The notes under the pieces were generated by a model. The model did no database searches. It was not told the DNA's origin and worked only from the letters and a program-made list of their open reading frames with translations. Of a stretch of 9,780 nucleotides of DNA, positions 1 to 6,209 are shown one piece after another; within the stretch, counting starts at the first letter, position 1, and every line of letters begins with the position of its first letter. The position numbers and the translations under genes are program-made. Source of the DNA: an uncultured Plesiomonas sp. (GTDB lineage Bacteria > Pseudomonadota > Gammaproteobacteria > Enterobacterales > CAMTGL01); the NCBI GenBank assembly GCA_947071955.1, contig CAMTGL010000067.1, positions 1-9,780 of the forward strand, written 5' to 3'.

Positions 1-304
1 GAACAAGATTTAATCAATAGCAGTTTTTGATTTCCATTACAAAATCAAAGGATCAGGACAGCATCAATATTATTAATAAGAGTAAATCTATAAAAAACAG
101 TAATAAATAACACCGATATATTTCGTTTCCAACAATAAAACACAGACACCAAAAACTCAATTAGACTTTAAAAATAGCGTGAATCACTGCTGAAATTTAA
201 ATTAACAATTTTACTATTTGTATATTAACTCAACAAATAGTAAGAATTAATAAACTTAAGCAATATTACTCTTTGTATTCTTTAATATTTATCGAGGCAA
301 TATT
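1..304. other. AT-rich non-coding flank upstream of the DUF4396 gene
   Basis: No credible coding region is visible on either strand in this stretch. It is much richer in A+T than the genes that follow and has many stop codons in all frames. The only clear structure is the perfect inverted repeat at 211-243. I could not find a convincing -35/-10 pair: TATATT at 221-226 and TAATAT at 283-288 are -10-like but lack a good partner. The last bases hold the ribosome binding site GAGG at 294-297, which serves the gene starting at 305. The region probably contains the promoter and control sites of that gene, but this is inference. Confidence 0.6.
211..243. promoter_or_regulatory. perfect 11-bp inverted repeat, candidate operator
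   Basis: TTACTATTTGT at 211-221 is the exact reverse complement of ACAAATAGTAA at 233-243, with an 11-nt centre (222-232). It lies about 60 bp before the start codon of the DUF4396 gene. The half-site spacing of about two helical turns between arm centres suits a dimeric DNA-binding protein. It could instead form an RNA hairpin in the leader. No T-run follows, so a terminator is unlikely. The regulator is unknown, and the motif does not match a CueR or CusR/CopR box that I recognise. Confidence 0.45.
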
Positions 305-1111
305 ATGATCTTTCCAGAATGGCTTCATACGTTAGCTATAATCTGGCTAATCAGCGCCCTTCTCTGTACCATCATTATTTACTGGGATATTCACTCTGAT
401 CGCGCACAATCAATGAAAGTGATGGCGATAGCATGGCCAATCAATGCACTCTATTTCGGCATCATCGGTTTAATCGCTTATTTCTGGTTCGGACGCGCAC
501 CTAAAGGTGGGCAAAAAATGATGATGCATAACATGCACATGGAGCATATGTCGCATGATAACACCACGACAGCCATGAACCATGATATGCACATGGAGCA
601 TATGTTGCACGATAAAACCGCGACAGCCATGAGCCATGACATGCACATGGAACATATGCCGCATAAAAAAATCACTTGGAAAGGCGTATTTACTGTCAGT
701 ACACATTGCGGGATAGGTTGCACACTGGCCGATATTGCCGGTGAATGGATTACCTTTTTTATTCCGATATCATTGGCAGGTAGCTATATTGTCGGCGGCT
801 GGGTATTTGATTTTATCCTTGCATTAATTTTTGGTATCTATTTTCAATATATGCCCGCTAGAGAGATGGGAATGTCACCTTCAGCAGCATTCAAAAATGC
901 CATCAAAGCTGATTTTCTTTCGCTCACATGCTGGCAAATAGGGATGTATATCTGGATGTCAATTGTACTCTTTGGCATATTCACACCAGATATGCCACAC
1001 AACAGTGCGGTATATTGGTTTATGATGCAAATTGCCATGGTGGTCGGTTTTTGTACTGCCTACCCAATGAACTGGTGGTTAACAAAAATAGGTATAAAAC
1101 ACACCATGTAA
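305..1111 (+). CDS. DUF4396 family multi-pass membrane protein with Met/His-rich loop
   Basis: This is a 268-residue integral membrane protein of unknown function. The start is set by GAGG at 294-297, 7 nt before ATG. Hydrophobic segments lie at about residues 10-27, 40-62, 131-163, 164-183, 205-227 and 236-260. The motif STHCGIGCTLADI (about 132-144), with paired Cys after a His, is the hallmark of the DUF4396 family as I know it. Between the second and third hydrophobic segments, residues 71-120 hold 14 Met and 12 His, built from an 18-residue tandem repeat. Such Met/His clusters are typical of Cu(I)/Ag(I)-binding proteins, so metal handling is a reasonable inference, but no metal gene lies beside it. 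Loop charges do not settle whether the repeat faces the periplasm or the cytoplasm. The gene stands alone and converges on yciH. Its AT-rich flank and opposite orientation mark it as separate from the housekeeping block, possibly an insertion. Confidence 0.85.
   Translation: MIFPEWLHTLAIIWLISALLCTIIIYWDIHSDRAQSMKVMAIAWPINALYFGIIGLIAYFWFGRAPKGGQKMMMHNMHMEHMSHDNTTTAMNHDMHMEHMLHDKTATAMSHDMHMEHMPHKKITWKGVFTVSTHCGIGCTLADIAGEWITFFIPISLAGSYIVGGWVFDFILALIFGIYFQYMPAREMGMSPSAAFKNAIKADFLSLTCWQIGMYIWMSIVLFGIFTPDMPHNSAVYWFMMQIAMVVGFCTAYPMNWWLTKIGIKHTM
527..664 (+). repeat. 54-bp in-frame tandem repeat coding for Met/His-rich units
   Basis: Two full 54-bp units (527-580 and 581-634) are followed by a 30-bp partial third unit (635-664). 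The two full units agree at 47 of 54 positions. Each encodes an 18-residue unit whose core reads like HDMHMEHM, followed by a Thr/Ala spacer, at residues 75-92, 93-110 and 111-120. The core is kept in all three copies, while the spacer varies slightly. The period is a multiple of three, so copy number can change without breaking the frame. Confidence 0.92.
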
Positions 1112-1145
1112 TCGGCTCGAGTAGCCAACATAATATCGCTTATGT

Positions 1146-1175
1146 AAAAAATCCCCGCAATAACGGGGATTTTTT
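1146..1175. terminator. bidirectional intrinsic terminator between DUF4396 gene and yciH
   Basis: AAAAAATCCCCG (1146-1157) pairs perfectly with CGGGGATTTTTT (1164-1175) around the 6-nt loop CAATAA. The A-run and T-run give a U-tract on both strands. It lies 34 bp after the DUF4396 stop codon and 22 bp after the yciH stop codon, so it should end both convergent transcripts. Confidence 0.92.
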
Positions 1176-1197
1176 TATCCACTCAAAAACAGATTTA

Positions 1198-1521
1198 TCA
1201 CCCGCCTGCCAATTTAACTTTCATACCTTTGGCTTCAAGAAGCTGCTTGATCAAATCGCGTTTATCACCCTGAATTTCAATGATGCCCTCTTTGAGCGTA
1301 CCACCGCAACCACACTTCTTTTTTAACTCAGCCACCAGTTTGGTTAAATCAGGATCCGACAGGTCAACCCCTGTAATCACACAAACCCCTTTACCCTTGC
1401 GGCCACTGGTCTGGCGCTGTATCCGCACAATACCGTCACCTTGTGGCCTAGCTATAACCACAGGTTCTTCTTTAATCCGGCCGGTTTCGGTGGAGTACAC
1501 CAAGCGAGAGTTGTCACCCAT
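1198..1521 (-). CDS. yciH: SUI1/eIF1-like translation factor YciH
   Basis: This 107-residue protein is the bacterial homologue of eukaryotic initiation factor eIF1 (SUI1). Its cellular role is not firmly settled. The E. coli protein has been linked to fidelity of start-site selection and to translation inhibition under stress. The SUI1 fold covers about residues 30-102. It contains the basic loop KKKCGCGGTLKEG (67-79), which in the family contacts the small ribosomal subunit, and the C-terminal GDKRDLIKQLLEAKGMKVKLAGG-type helix and strand (85-107). The length matches the E. coli protein (about 108). A purine-rich AAGGGGAAG (1526-1534) precedes the ATG. The gene starts 44 bp after pyrF on the same strand, with no terminator between, so the two are almost certainly cotranscribed. 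It ends at the bidirectional terminator. Confidence 0.93.
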   Translation of the reverse strand: MGDNSRLVYSTETGRIKEEPVVIARPQGDGIVRIQRQTSGRKGKGVCVITGVDLSDPDLTKLVAELKKKCGCGGTLKEGIIEIQGDKRDLIKQLLEAKGMKVKLAGG

Positions 1522-1565
1522 ACTTCTTCCCCTTCTTGGCAGAATGACTCTTACAATAAGTACTA

Positions 1566-2273
1566 TTATGCCAGAGATTGATAGATCGTCTGTAGTGTCT
1601 GAGCGGGGTCAATCGATTGCGTAATCGGGCGGCCAATAACCATGTAATCAACGCCTGCCAACACCGCCTGTTTAGGTGTCATAATCCGGCGCTGATCACC
1701 AGCATCAGCCCCTTCAGGACGAATACCCGGTGTTACCAGCATAAAATCAGCACCACAACGCTGTTTTAGCATACTGGCCTCTTGTGCCGAGCACACCACA
1801 CCATCAAGCCCGCTGCGCTGAGCCAATAACGCCAAACGCTCAACCTGCTCATGCGGTGAAACCTCAATACCAATACCTGCCAGATCACTATCTTCCATGC
1901 TAGTCAGTACCGTGACCCCAATCAGTAACGGAGCATCTTTCCCGTATGGCAGTAAAATATCACGGGCAGCACGCATCATTCGCTCACCACCGCTAGCATG
2001 CACATTCACCATCCACACGCCCAACTCTGCGGCGGCAGCAACAGCACGGGCGCAGGTATTCGGAATATCGTGAAACTTCAGATCAAGAAAAACCTCAAAT
2101 CCACGCTGATGCAGTGCCCGTACAAACTCAGGGCCAAACAGTGTGAACATCTCTTTGCCCACTTTTAAACGACAACACGCAGGATCAATACGATCCACAA
2201 ATGCCAATGCAGCAGACTGATCAGCGTAATCTAATGCCACAATAATTTTATTTTGAGATAGGCCAGCTTGCAT
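1566..2273 (-). CDS. pyrF: orotidine 5'-phosphate decarboxylase
   Basis: This enzyme catalyses the last step of de novo UMP synthesis: decarboxylation of OMP to UMP, in the cytosol. The fold is a TIM barrel of 235 residues, close to the 245 of E. coli. Numbering from the ATG at 2273, the catalytic motif DLKFHDIPNT (64-73) carries the Asp-Lys-Asp set (D64, K66, D69). LKVGKEMF (36-43) holds another active-site lysine (K37). TPGIRP (181-186) and GRPIT (214-218) form the phosphate-binding side. A GTG one codon upstream (2276) is also in frame, but AAGGA (2280-2284) sits only 3 nt from it and 6 nt from the ATG, so I prefer the ATG. The gene follows lapB but is separated by a terminator, and it is followed closely by yciH. 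Confidence 0.96.
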   Translation of the reverse strand: MQAGLSQNKIIVALDYADQSAALAFVDRIDPACCRLKVGKEMFTLFGPEFVRALHQRGFEVFLDLKFHDIPNTCARAVAAAAELGVWMVNVHASGGERMMRAARDILLPYGKDAPLLIGVTVLTSMEDSDLAGIGIEVSPHEQVERLALLAQRSGLDGVVCSAQEASMLKQRCGADFMLVTPGIRPEGADAGDQRRIMTPKQAVLAGVDYMVIGRPITQSIDPAQTLQTIYQSLA

Positions 2274-2295
2274 CACTTATCCTTATTAACAGGCT

Positions 2296-2323
2296 TATTT
2301 AACACACCAATTTAACTCAACAA
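2296..2323 (-). promoter_or_regulatory. candidate pyrF-yciH promoter
   Basis: On the minus strand, TTGTTG (2318-2323) and TAAATA (2296-2301) are 16 bp apart. A transcript would start near 2289, giving a leader of about 16 nt that includes the AAGGA ribosome site. Both hexamers are imperfect. The main support is position: the site lies just after the lapB terminator and before pyrF. Confidence 0.4.
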
Positions 2324-2335
2324 CGTACTTAGCAT

Positions 2336-2364
2336 AAAAAAACAGCAGCTCATTATGGCTGCTG
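2336..2364 (-). terminator. intrinsic terminator of the lapAB unit
   Basis: Read on the minus strand, CAGCAGC (2358-2364) pairs with GCTGCTG (2343-2349) around an 8-nt loop and is followed at once by seven T (2336-2342). It begins about 15 bp after the lapB stop codon. Confidence 0.9.
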
Positions 2365-2379
2365 CTTTATTTTATTATT

Positions 2380-3549
2380 CTACTCGCCATCCAACCCGCG
2401 AATTGACTTCACCGTTGCCCAACTGCGGCATGATGGACAATGCCAATACAATGCGTGTGATGTAAAACCACACTTTTGGCAACGATAACGCGGTTTAGTG
2501 CTGATTTGTTCGGCCACCATACTTTGCAGTGAAGACAAGCTCTCTTTAGCCCGCCCCTCTTCTGCCTCGGCAAGGTGGTACTGCATTAAGCGATGAAACA
2601 AACGCATGGTCGGGTGGCGCTGCAACTCTTTATTAATATAATTTTGTGCAACATCAATACCTTCACTTTGTTCCAGCATATCAGCCAGCATCAGCTCAGC
2701 CATCGCGCCAGCGTTTGCATCACAGCAGCGCTCTAAAAAATGGCGCATCTGATCTGGCCGCTGCATTGCCTGATAACACTCATTGAGCATCGGCAATACT
2801 TCAGGAATAAAATCAATATCTTGCACTAATACACGCTCAAGCTCGGTAGCCGCTTTTGCGTACTCTGCCGTGGCCATTAATAAACGGCCCTGCATCAGTG
2901 AAACTCGCGCACATAAGCGATCAGATTGTGCCGCTTTTTTTAAGTGAGTAGCTGCTTTATCAGGCAAGTTTTCAGCCATAAACTGCAATGCAAGCTCACA
3001 GTGAAAATGGGCAATATCCACATTTAGGGTATTTTTGCCCAGCTTCATTAGCTTCTCGGCCATCTCTATTGCTTTTGCCCACTCACGGGTTGTTTGATAG
3101 ATGGTCAGAAGTTGCTGTAATGCAGATTCACGAAAATCTGGCTCGTCAATAAGCTGTGTAAACATATCTTCCGCACGATCATAAAAACCGGCGGCCAGAT
3201 AATCTTTACCTAATTGCTGAATAGCTAACAAACGCTGATCAAAGGTCAATGATGCATTTTCAACCAACGCCTGATGAATACGAATAGCGCGATCCACTTC
3301 ACCACGGGAGCGAAACAAGTTGCCTAACGTCAGGTGTGCTTCAACTGTTCCACTGTCTTCTTTGAGCATATCAAGAAACAGATCAACAGCTTTATCCTGT
3401 TGATTGGAAAGCAGGAAGTTAACGCCGGCAACGTACTCGCGCGAAAGACGGTTAACTTCCTGTTGTTCATCTTGCCGAGCACTTCTGCGCCCCATATACC
3501 AGCCATAGGCAGCGGCTATTGGTAGCAACAGAAACAACAGCTCAAGCAT
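2380..3549 (-). CDS. lapB: LapB (YciM), lipopolysaccharide assembly TPR protein
   Basis: LapB is an inner-membrane adaptor that presents LpxC to the FtsH protease and so limits lipid A synthesis. It also helps couple assembly of the LPS pathway. The protein has 389 residues, the same length as in E. coli. Residues 1-19 form the single membrane anchor (MLELLFLLLP start, ending before MGRRSAR). Residues of about 35-340 are a series of TPR helices, including ANRLSR-like and GNLFRSRGEVDRAIRIHQ blocks. The C-terminal rubredoxin-like zinc knuckle has its four cysteines at 357, 360, 371 and 374 in CQKCGF and CPSCRSW. The ATG at 3549 was chosen over an in-frame start 93 bp upstream because it matches the family N-terminus and because AAGGA (3560-3564), overlapping the lapA stop codon, precedes it by 10 nt. 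The 13-nt gap to lapA indicates translational coupling. Confidence 0.96.
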   Translation of the reverse strand: MLELLFLLLPIAAAYGWYMGRRSARQDEQQEVNRLSREYVAGVNFLLSNQQDKAVDLFLDMLKEDSGTVEAHLTLGNLFRSRGEVDRAIRIHQALVENASLTFDQRLLAIQQLGKDYLAAGFYDRAEDMFTQLIDEPDFRESALQQLLTIYQTTREWAKAIEMAEKLMKLGKNTLNVDIAHFHCELALQFMAENLPDKAATHLKKAAQSDRLCARVSLMQGRLLMATAEYAKAATELERVLVQDIDFIPEVLPMLNECYQAMQRPDQMRHFLERCCDANAGAMAELMLADMLEQSEGIDVAQNYINKELQRHPTMRLFHRLMQYHLAEAEEGRAKESLSSLQSMVAEQISTKPRYRCQKCGFTSHALYWHCPSCRSWATVKSIRGLDGE

Positions 3550-3562
3550 TGCGTTGGTTTCC

Positions 3563-3859
3563 TTATTTTTGCTCAGCCACTGGGGTTGCAGTAGTCTGCT
3601 GATCCAGTTGCTGCTGCTGGCGTTTAATTTGACGGTGAGCACGACTCAAGCTAAAACGCACGCGCAAATAGAATAAACCGCAGATAATCCAGCCTAAAAC
3701 AAAGCCACTACCAAATAGCATAGCCAATAAGGAAGAAAGACGGAACTCACCCTGTGCCAGTAAGTAGTTAAACGTTACCAACGTTTCATTCTGTGCACCT
3801 AACGTTACGCCAATAATGAAGACCGCAAGTGCAATCAAAAAACCAAGTAGATACTTCAC
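3563..3859 (-). CDS. lapA: LapA (YciS), DUF1049 inner-membrane protein
   Basis: LapA is a small inner-membrane partner of LapB in lipopolysaccharide assembly. The 98 residues match the family size (E. coli about 102). Two membrane helices lie at about residues 3-21 and 42-65. Between them is the conserved stretch GAQNETLVTFNYLLAQGEFR (21-40), typical of DUF1049. The C-terminal tail (66-98) is cytosolic, basic and Gln-rich, likely a short coiled coil. The start is GTG at 3859, with GAGGA (3867-3871) 7 nt upstream. An overlapping ATG at 3861 is out of frame and meets a stop at once. The gene is first in the lapA-lapB unit. Confidence 0.95.
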   Translation of the reverse strand: MKYLLGFLIALAVFIIGVTLGAQNETLVTFNYLLAQGEFRLSSLLAMLFGSGFVLGWIICGLFYLRVRFSLSRAHRQIKRQQQQLDQQTTATPVAEQK

Positions 3860-3894
3860 ATCAACATCCTCTGTGCTATCACAAATTTATGTAA

Positions 3895-3933
3895 ATTATG
3901 CCAAAAAATAGGGTATCACAGCCACAGTGCAAT
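3895..3933 (-). promoter_or_regulatory. candidate lapA promoter region (extended -10; sigma-32-like)
   Basis: On the minus strand, CATAAT (3895-3900) is preceded by TGG, an extended -10 arrangement, about 36 bp before the lapA start. It has no good -35. Just upstream, CCCTATTT (3906-3913) resembles the heat-shock sigma-32 -10 element CCCCATTT. It is spaced 13 bp from ATTGCAC (3927-3933), a weak match to CTTGAAA. E. coli lapAB is known to be heat-inducible, which gives the second reading some support. Confidence 0.4.
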
Positions 3934-3967
3934 ATCGCCTATGATCTCAAAAATGCACACAATCTAC

Positions 3968-3999
3968 AAAAGAAAACGGCATCCCGAAGGATGCCGTTT
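3968..3999 (-). terminator. intrinsic terminator of ihfB with UUCG tetraloop
   Basis: AAACGGCATCC and GGATGCCGTTT (3989-3999 and 3974-3984) form a perfect 11-bp stem. On the minus strand the loop is TTCG closed by C-G, the very stable tetraloop class. The T-rich tract TTTTCTTTT follows, running down to 3968. It lies 26 bp after the ihfB stop codon and separates ihfB from lapA. Confidence 0.93.
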
Positions 4000-4025
4000 C
4001 AAATTAATCCGCTATGCGCCATGAT

Positions 4026-4310
4026 TTACACGGACATATTTACCCGCTCGCGCAACTCTTTGCCCGGCTTAAAGTGAGGGACTTGTTTACCTTCCAGCTC
4101 AACTTTATCACCGGTTTTCGGGTTACGACCAATCCGCGGCGCACGATAGTGAAGCGAAAAACTACCAAACCCACGGATCTCAATACGCTCACCACTAGCA
4201 AGTGTATCACCCATATGATCTAACATCTCTTTTATCGCATCTTCGACCACTTTCGCAGAAAGATGTGATTGCTGAGTAGTAAGCCTTTCAATTAATTCAG
4301 ACTTGGTCAT
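4026..4310 (-). CDS. ihfB: integration host factor beta subunit
   Basis: IHF-beta pairs with IHF-alpha to form a sequence-specific DNA-bending protein of the nucleoid. It acts in transcription control, replication and site-specific recombination. The 94 residues equal the E. coli length. MTKSELIERL opens the protein. The HU-family signature RIEIRGFGSFSLHYRAPRIG (42-61) runs into the beta arm GRNPKTGD (61-68), where P64 is the intercalating proline. VPHFKPGKELRERV (77-90) forms the C-terminal helix. An in-frame ATG 33 bp upstream exists, but GGAGG (4315-4319) sits 4 nt before the ATG at 4310, and the family N-terminus fits there. The C-terminal NMSV differs from the E. coli ending. The gene follows rpsA by 68 bp and may be fed by rpsA transcription as in E. 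coli. Confidence 0.96.
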   Translation of the reverse strand: MTKSELIERLTTQQSHLSAKVVEDAIKEMLDHMGDTLASGERIEIRGFGSFSLHYRAPRIGRNPKTGDKVELEGKQVPHFKPGKELRERVNMSV

Positions 4311-4342
4311 AGGCCCTCCGAGGTGGCTTATTCGCTTTACCA

Positions 4343-4368
4343 TCGGGAAGCAGTAATCTACTTCCCGA
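4343..4368 (-). other. intercistronic hairpin between rpsA and ihfB
   Basis: TCGGGAAG (4343-4350) and CTTCCCGA (4361-4368) form a perfect 8-bp stem with a 10-nt loop, starting about 11 bp after the rpsA stop codon. No U-run follows, so it is not a normal intrinsic terminator. It could stabilise the rpsA 3' end or partly reduce read-through into ihfB. Confidence 0.6.
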
Positions 4369-4378
4369 ATTCGGTTAA

Positions 4379-6052
4379 TTATTCGCCTTTAGCAGCTTTG
4401 AATGCTTCAGCCATTGCATTACCGAACGCAGCTTCATCCTGCTTGTTGTTCAGAGTTGCCATTGCTTCAGTTTCTTCAGCTTGGTCTTTCGCGCGAACAG
4501 ACAGGTTTACAACGCGGTTCTTACGGTCAACACCGGTGAACTTCGCTTCAACTTCGTCGCCAACGCTCAGAACTAAAGTCGCGTCTTCGATACGGTCACG
4601 AGATGCTTCAGAAGCACGCAGGTAGCCTTCAACGCCGTCAGTCAGCTCAACAGTAGCGCCTTTCGCATCAACTGCGGTTACTTTACCAGTAACAATAGCA
4701 CCTTTCTTGTAAACAGACATGAAGTTGTTGAACGGATCTTCTTCCAGTTGCTTAACGCCCAGAGAGATACGCTCACGCTCTGCATCAACTTGCAGAACTA
4801 CTGCTGCGATTTCGTCGCCTTTCTTGAATTCACGTACTGCTTCTTCGCCTGCAACGTTCCAGGAGATGTCAGACAGGTGAACCAGGCCATCGATGCCACC
4901 GTCCAGGCCGATGAAGATACCGAAGTCAGTGATAGACTTGATTTTACCTTCAACACGGTCGCCCTTGTTGTGGGTTTCCGCGAACAGCTGCCATGGGTTA
5001 GATTTGCACTGCTTCAGACCCAGGGAGATACGACGACGCTCTTCGTCGATGTCAAGAACCATAACTTCAACAACATCACCCACGTTAACAACTTTAGATG
5101 GGTGGATATTCTTGTTGGTCCAATCCATTTCTGAAACGTGTACCAGACCTTCAACGCCTTCTTCGATTTCTACGAAGCAGCCATAATCAGTCAGGTTAGT
5201 TACACGGCCAGTCAGACGAGTGCTTTCTGGGTAACGCTTAGCGATAGCAACCCATGGATCTTCACCCAGTTGCTTCAGGCCCAGAGAAACACGAGTGCGC
5301 TCACGGTCAAACTTCAGCACTTTAACAGTGATTTCGTCGCCAACGTTCACGATTTCGCTTGGATGCTTAACGCGCTTCCATGCCATATCAGTGATGTGCA
5401 GCAGGCCATCAACGCCGCCCAAGTCAACGAATGCACCGTAGTCAGTCAGGTTCTTAACGATACCCTTAACTTCCATGCCTTCTTGCAGGTTTTCTAGCAG
5501 CTGATCACGCTCTTGGCTGTTCTCAGACTCGATAACTGCACGACGAGAAACAACAACGTTGTTACGCTTTTGATCCAGCTTGATTACTTTGAACTCAAGC
5601 TCTTTGTATTCCAGGTGAGCAGTGTCACGAACTGGACGAACGTCTACCAGTGAACCTGGCAGGAACGCACGGATACCGTTCAGTTCAACAGTGAAACCAC
5701 CTTTCACCTTGCCGTTAATCACACCGATAACGGTTGCAGCTTCTTCGTATGCTTTTTCCAGCATCAGCCAAGCTTCGTGACGCTTCGCTTTTTCACGAGA
5801 CAGCAGAGTTTCACCGAAGCCGTCTTCTACTGCGTCCAGTGCTACGTCAACTTCGTCACCGACGTTGATTTCCAGCTCACCCTGTGCGTTCTTGAACTGT
5901 TCAGCTGGGATTGCAGACTCGGACTTCAGGCCAGCATCAACCAGAACGATACCGTTCTGAATAGCGATAACAGTACCACGAACGATAGAACCTGGACGGG
6001 TTTCCAGTTCTTTTAGGGACTCTTCAAAGAGTTGAGCAAAAGATTCAGTCAT
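4379..6052 (-). CDS. rpsA: 30S ribosomal protein S1
   Basis: S1 binds mRNA leaders on the 30S subunit and lets it start on weak or structured sites. The 557 residues match the E. coli length exactly. Six S1 (OB-fold) repeats lie at about 21-87, 105-171, 192-260, 277-347, 364-434 and 451-520. The first two anchor S1 to the ribosome (S2 side). The later ones bind RNA and show typical blocks such as LTDYGAFVDLGGVDGLLHIT, LTDYGCFVEIEEGVEGLVHVS and ITDFGIFIGLDGGIDGLVHLS. The C-terminus AMAEAFKAAKGE is conserved. The ATG at 6052 has no strong Shine-Dalgarno sequence upstream, as in E. coli, where S1 represses its own translation. It lies between cmk (157 bp gap, with its own promoter) and ihfB. Long open frames on the opposite strand are mirror effects of its strong codon bias. 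Confidence 0.98.
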   Translation of the reverse strand: MTESFAQLFEESLKELETRPGSIVRGTVIAIQNGIVLVDAGLKSESAIPAEQFKNAQGELEINVGDEVDVALDAVEDGFGETLLSREKAKRHEAWLMLEKAYEEAATVIGVINGKVKGGFTVELNGIRAFLPGSLVDVRPVRDTAHLEYKELEFKVIKLDQKRNNVVVSRRAVIESENSQERDQLLENLQEGMEVKGIVKNLTDYGAFVDLGGVDGLLHITDMAWKRVKHPSEIVNVGDEITVKVLKFDRERTRVSLGLKQLGEDPWVAIAKRYPESTRLTGRVTNLTDYGCFVEIEEGVEGLVHVSEMDWTNKNIHPSKVVNVGDVVEVMVLDIDEERRRISLGLKQCKSNPWQLFAETHNKGDRVEGKIKSITDFGIFIGLDGGIDGLVHLSDISWNVAGEEAVREFKKGDEIAAVVLQVDAERERISLGVKQLEEDPFNNFMSVYKKGAIVTGKVTAVDAKGATVELTDGVEGYLRASEASRDRIEDATLVLSVGDEVEAKFTGVDRKNRVVNLSVRAKDQAEETEAMATLNNKQDEAAFGNAMAEAFKAAKGE

Positions 6053-6154
6053 GTTTATTAATCTTCACTAATGAAAGATAACTACCATTTAACGTCCTGC
6101 TAAATGGGGTTGCTTTAAAATAGCTCGCCGCATCCATGCAGTCCGCTGATAGAA
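6053..6154 (-). promoter_or_regulatory. structured SD-less rpsA leader, likely S1 autoregulation site
   Basis: The roughly 100-nt leader lacks a canonical ribosome site; only GAAG (6063-6066) precedes the ATG, 10 nt away. Two hairpins can be drawn. One has a 7-bp stem, CCATTTA/TAAATGG (6085-6091 with 6101-6107), and a 9-nt loop that exposes AGGA. The second, nearer the start (6061-6079), pairs ATCTT with AAGAT plus two more pairs and a bulge, and it covers the GAAG. In E. coli the rpsA start region is also SD-less, folded and repressed by free S1. The same control here is inferred by homology. Confidence 0.65.
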
Positions 6155-6160
6155 CATGCC

Positions 6161-6189
6161 AATATAACAAAAAAGCGAGACAACAGCAA
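6161..6189 (-). promoter_or_regulatory. rpsA promoter
   Basis: On the minus strand, TTGCTG (6184-6189) and TATATT (6161-6166, 5 of 6 to consensus) are separated by exactly 17 bp. The site begins 20 bp after the cmk stop codon. Transcription would start near 6154, producing the structured leader. Position and spacing agree with a strong ribosomal-protein promoter in the cmk-rpsA gap. Confidence 0.7.
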
Positions 6190-6209
6190 AATATGCGTCA
6201 AACACCGGC

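Noticed and set aside
470..723. Minus-strand open frames rich in His, Cys and Met opposite the DUF4396 repeat
   Set aside because: They are the complement of the Met/His codons in the real gene (ATG and CAT are reverse complements), with no ribosome site or domain.
928..1326. Plus-strand open frame running from the DUF4396 gene across the terminator into yciH
   Set aside because: It crosses a strong bidirectional terminator and overlaps two confident genes in another frame.
3550..3642. Extended lapB N-terminus inside lapA
   Set aside because: The 389-residue form from ATG 3549 matches the family N-terminal anchor and has a proper ribosome site.
4365..4374. 10-bp palindrome CCGAATTCGG after rpsA
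   Set aside because: It overlaps the arm of the intercistronic hairpin and is short enough to be chance; no regulator is suggested.
4748..5497. Long open frames on the plus strand opposite rpsA
   Set aside because: They mirror the strongly biased codons of rpsA, have no family features or ribosome sites, and S1 is certain on the other strand.
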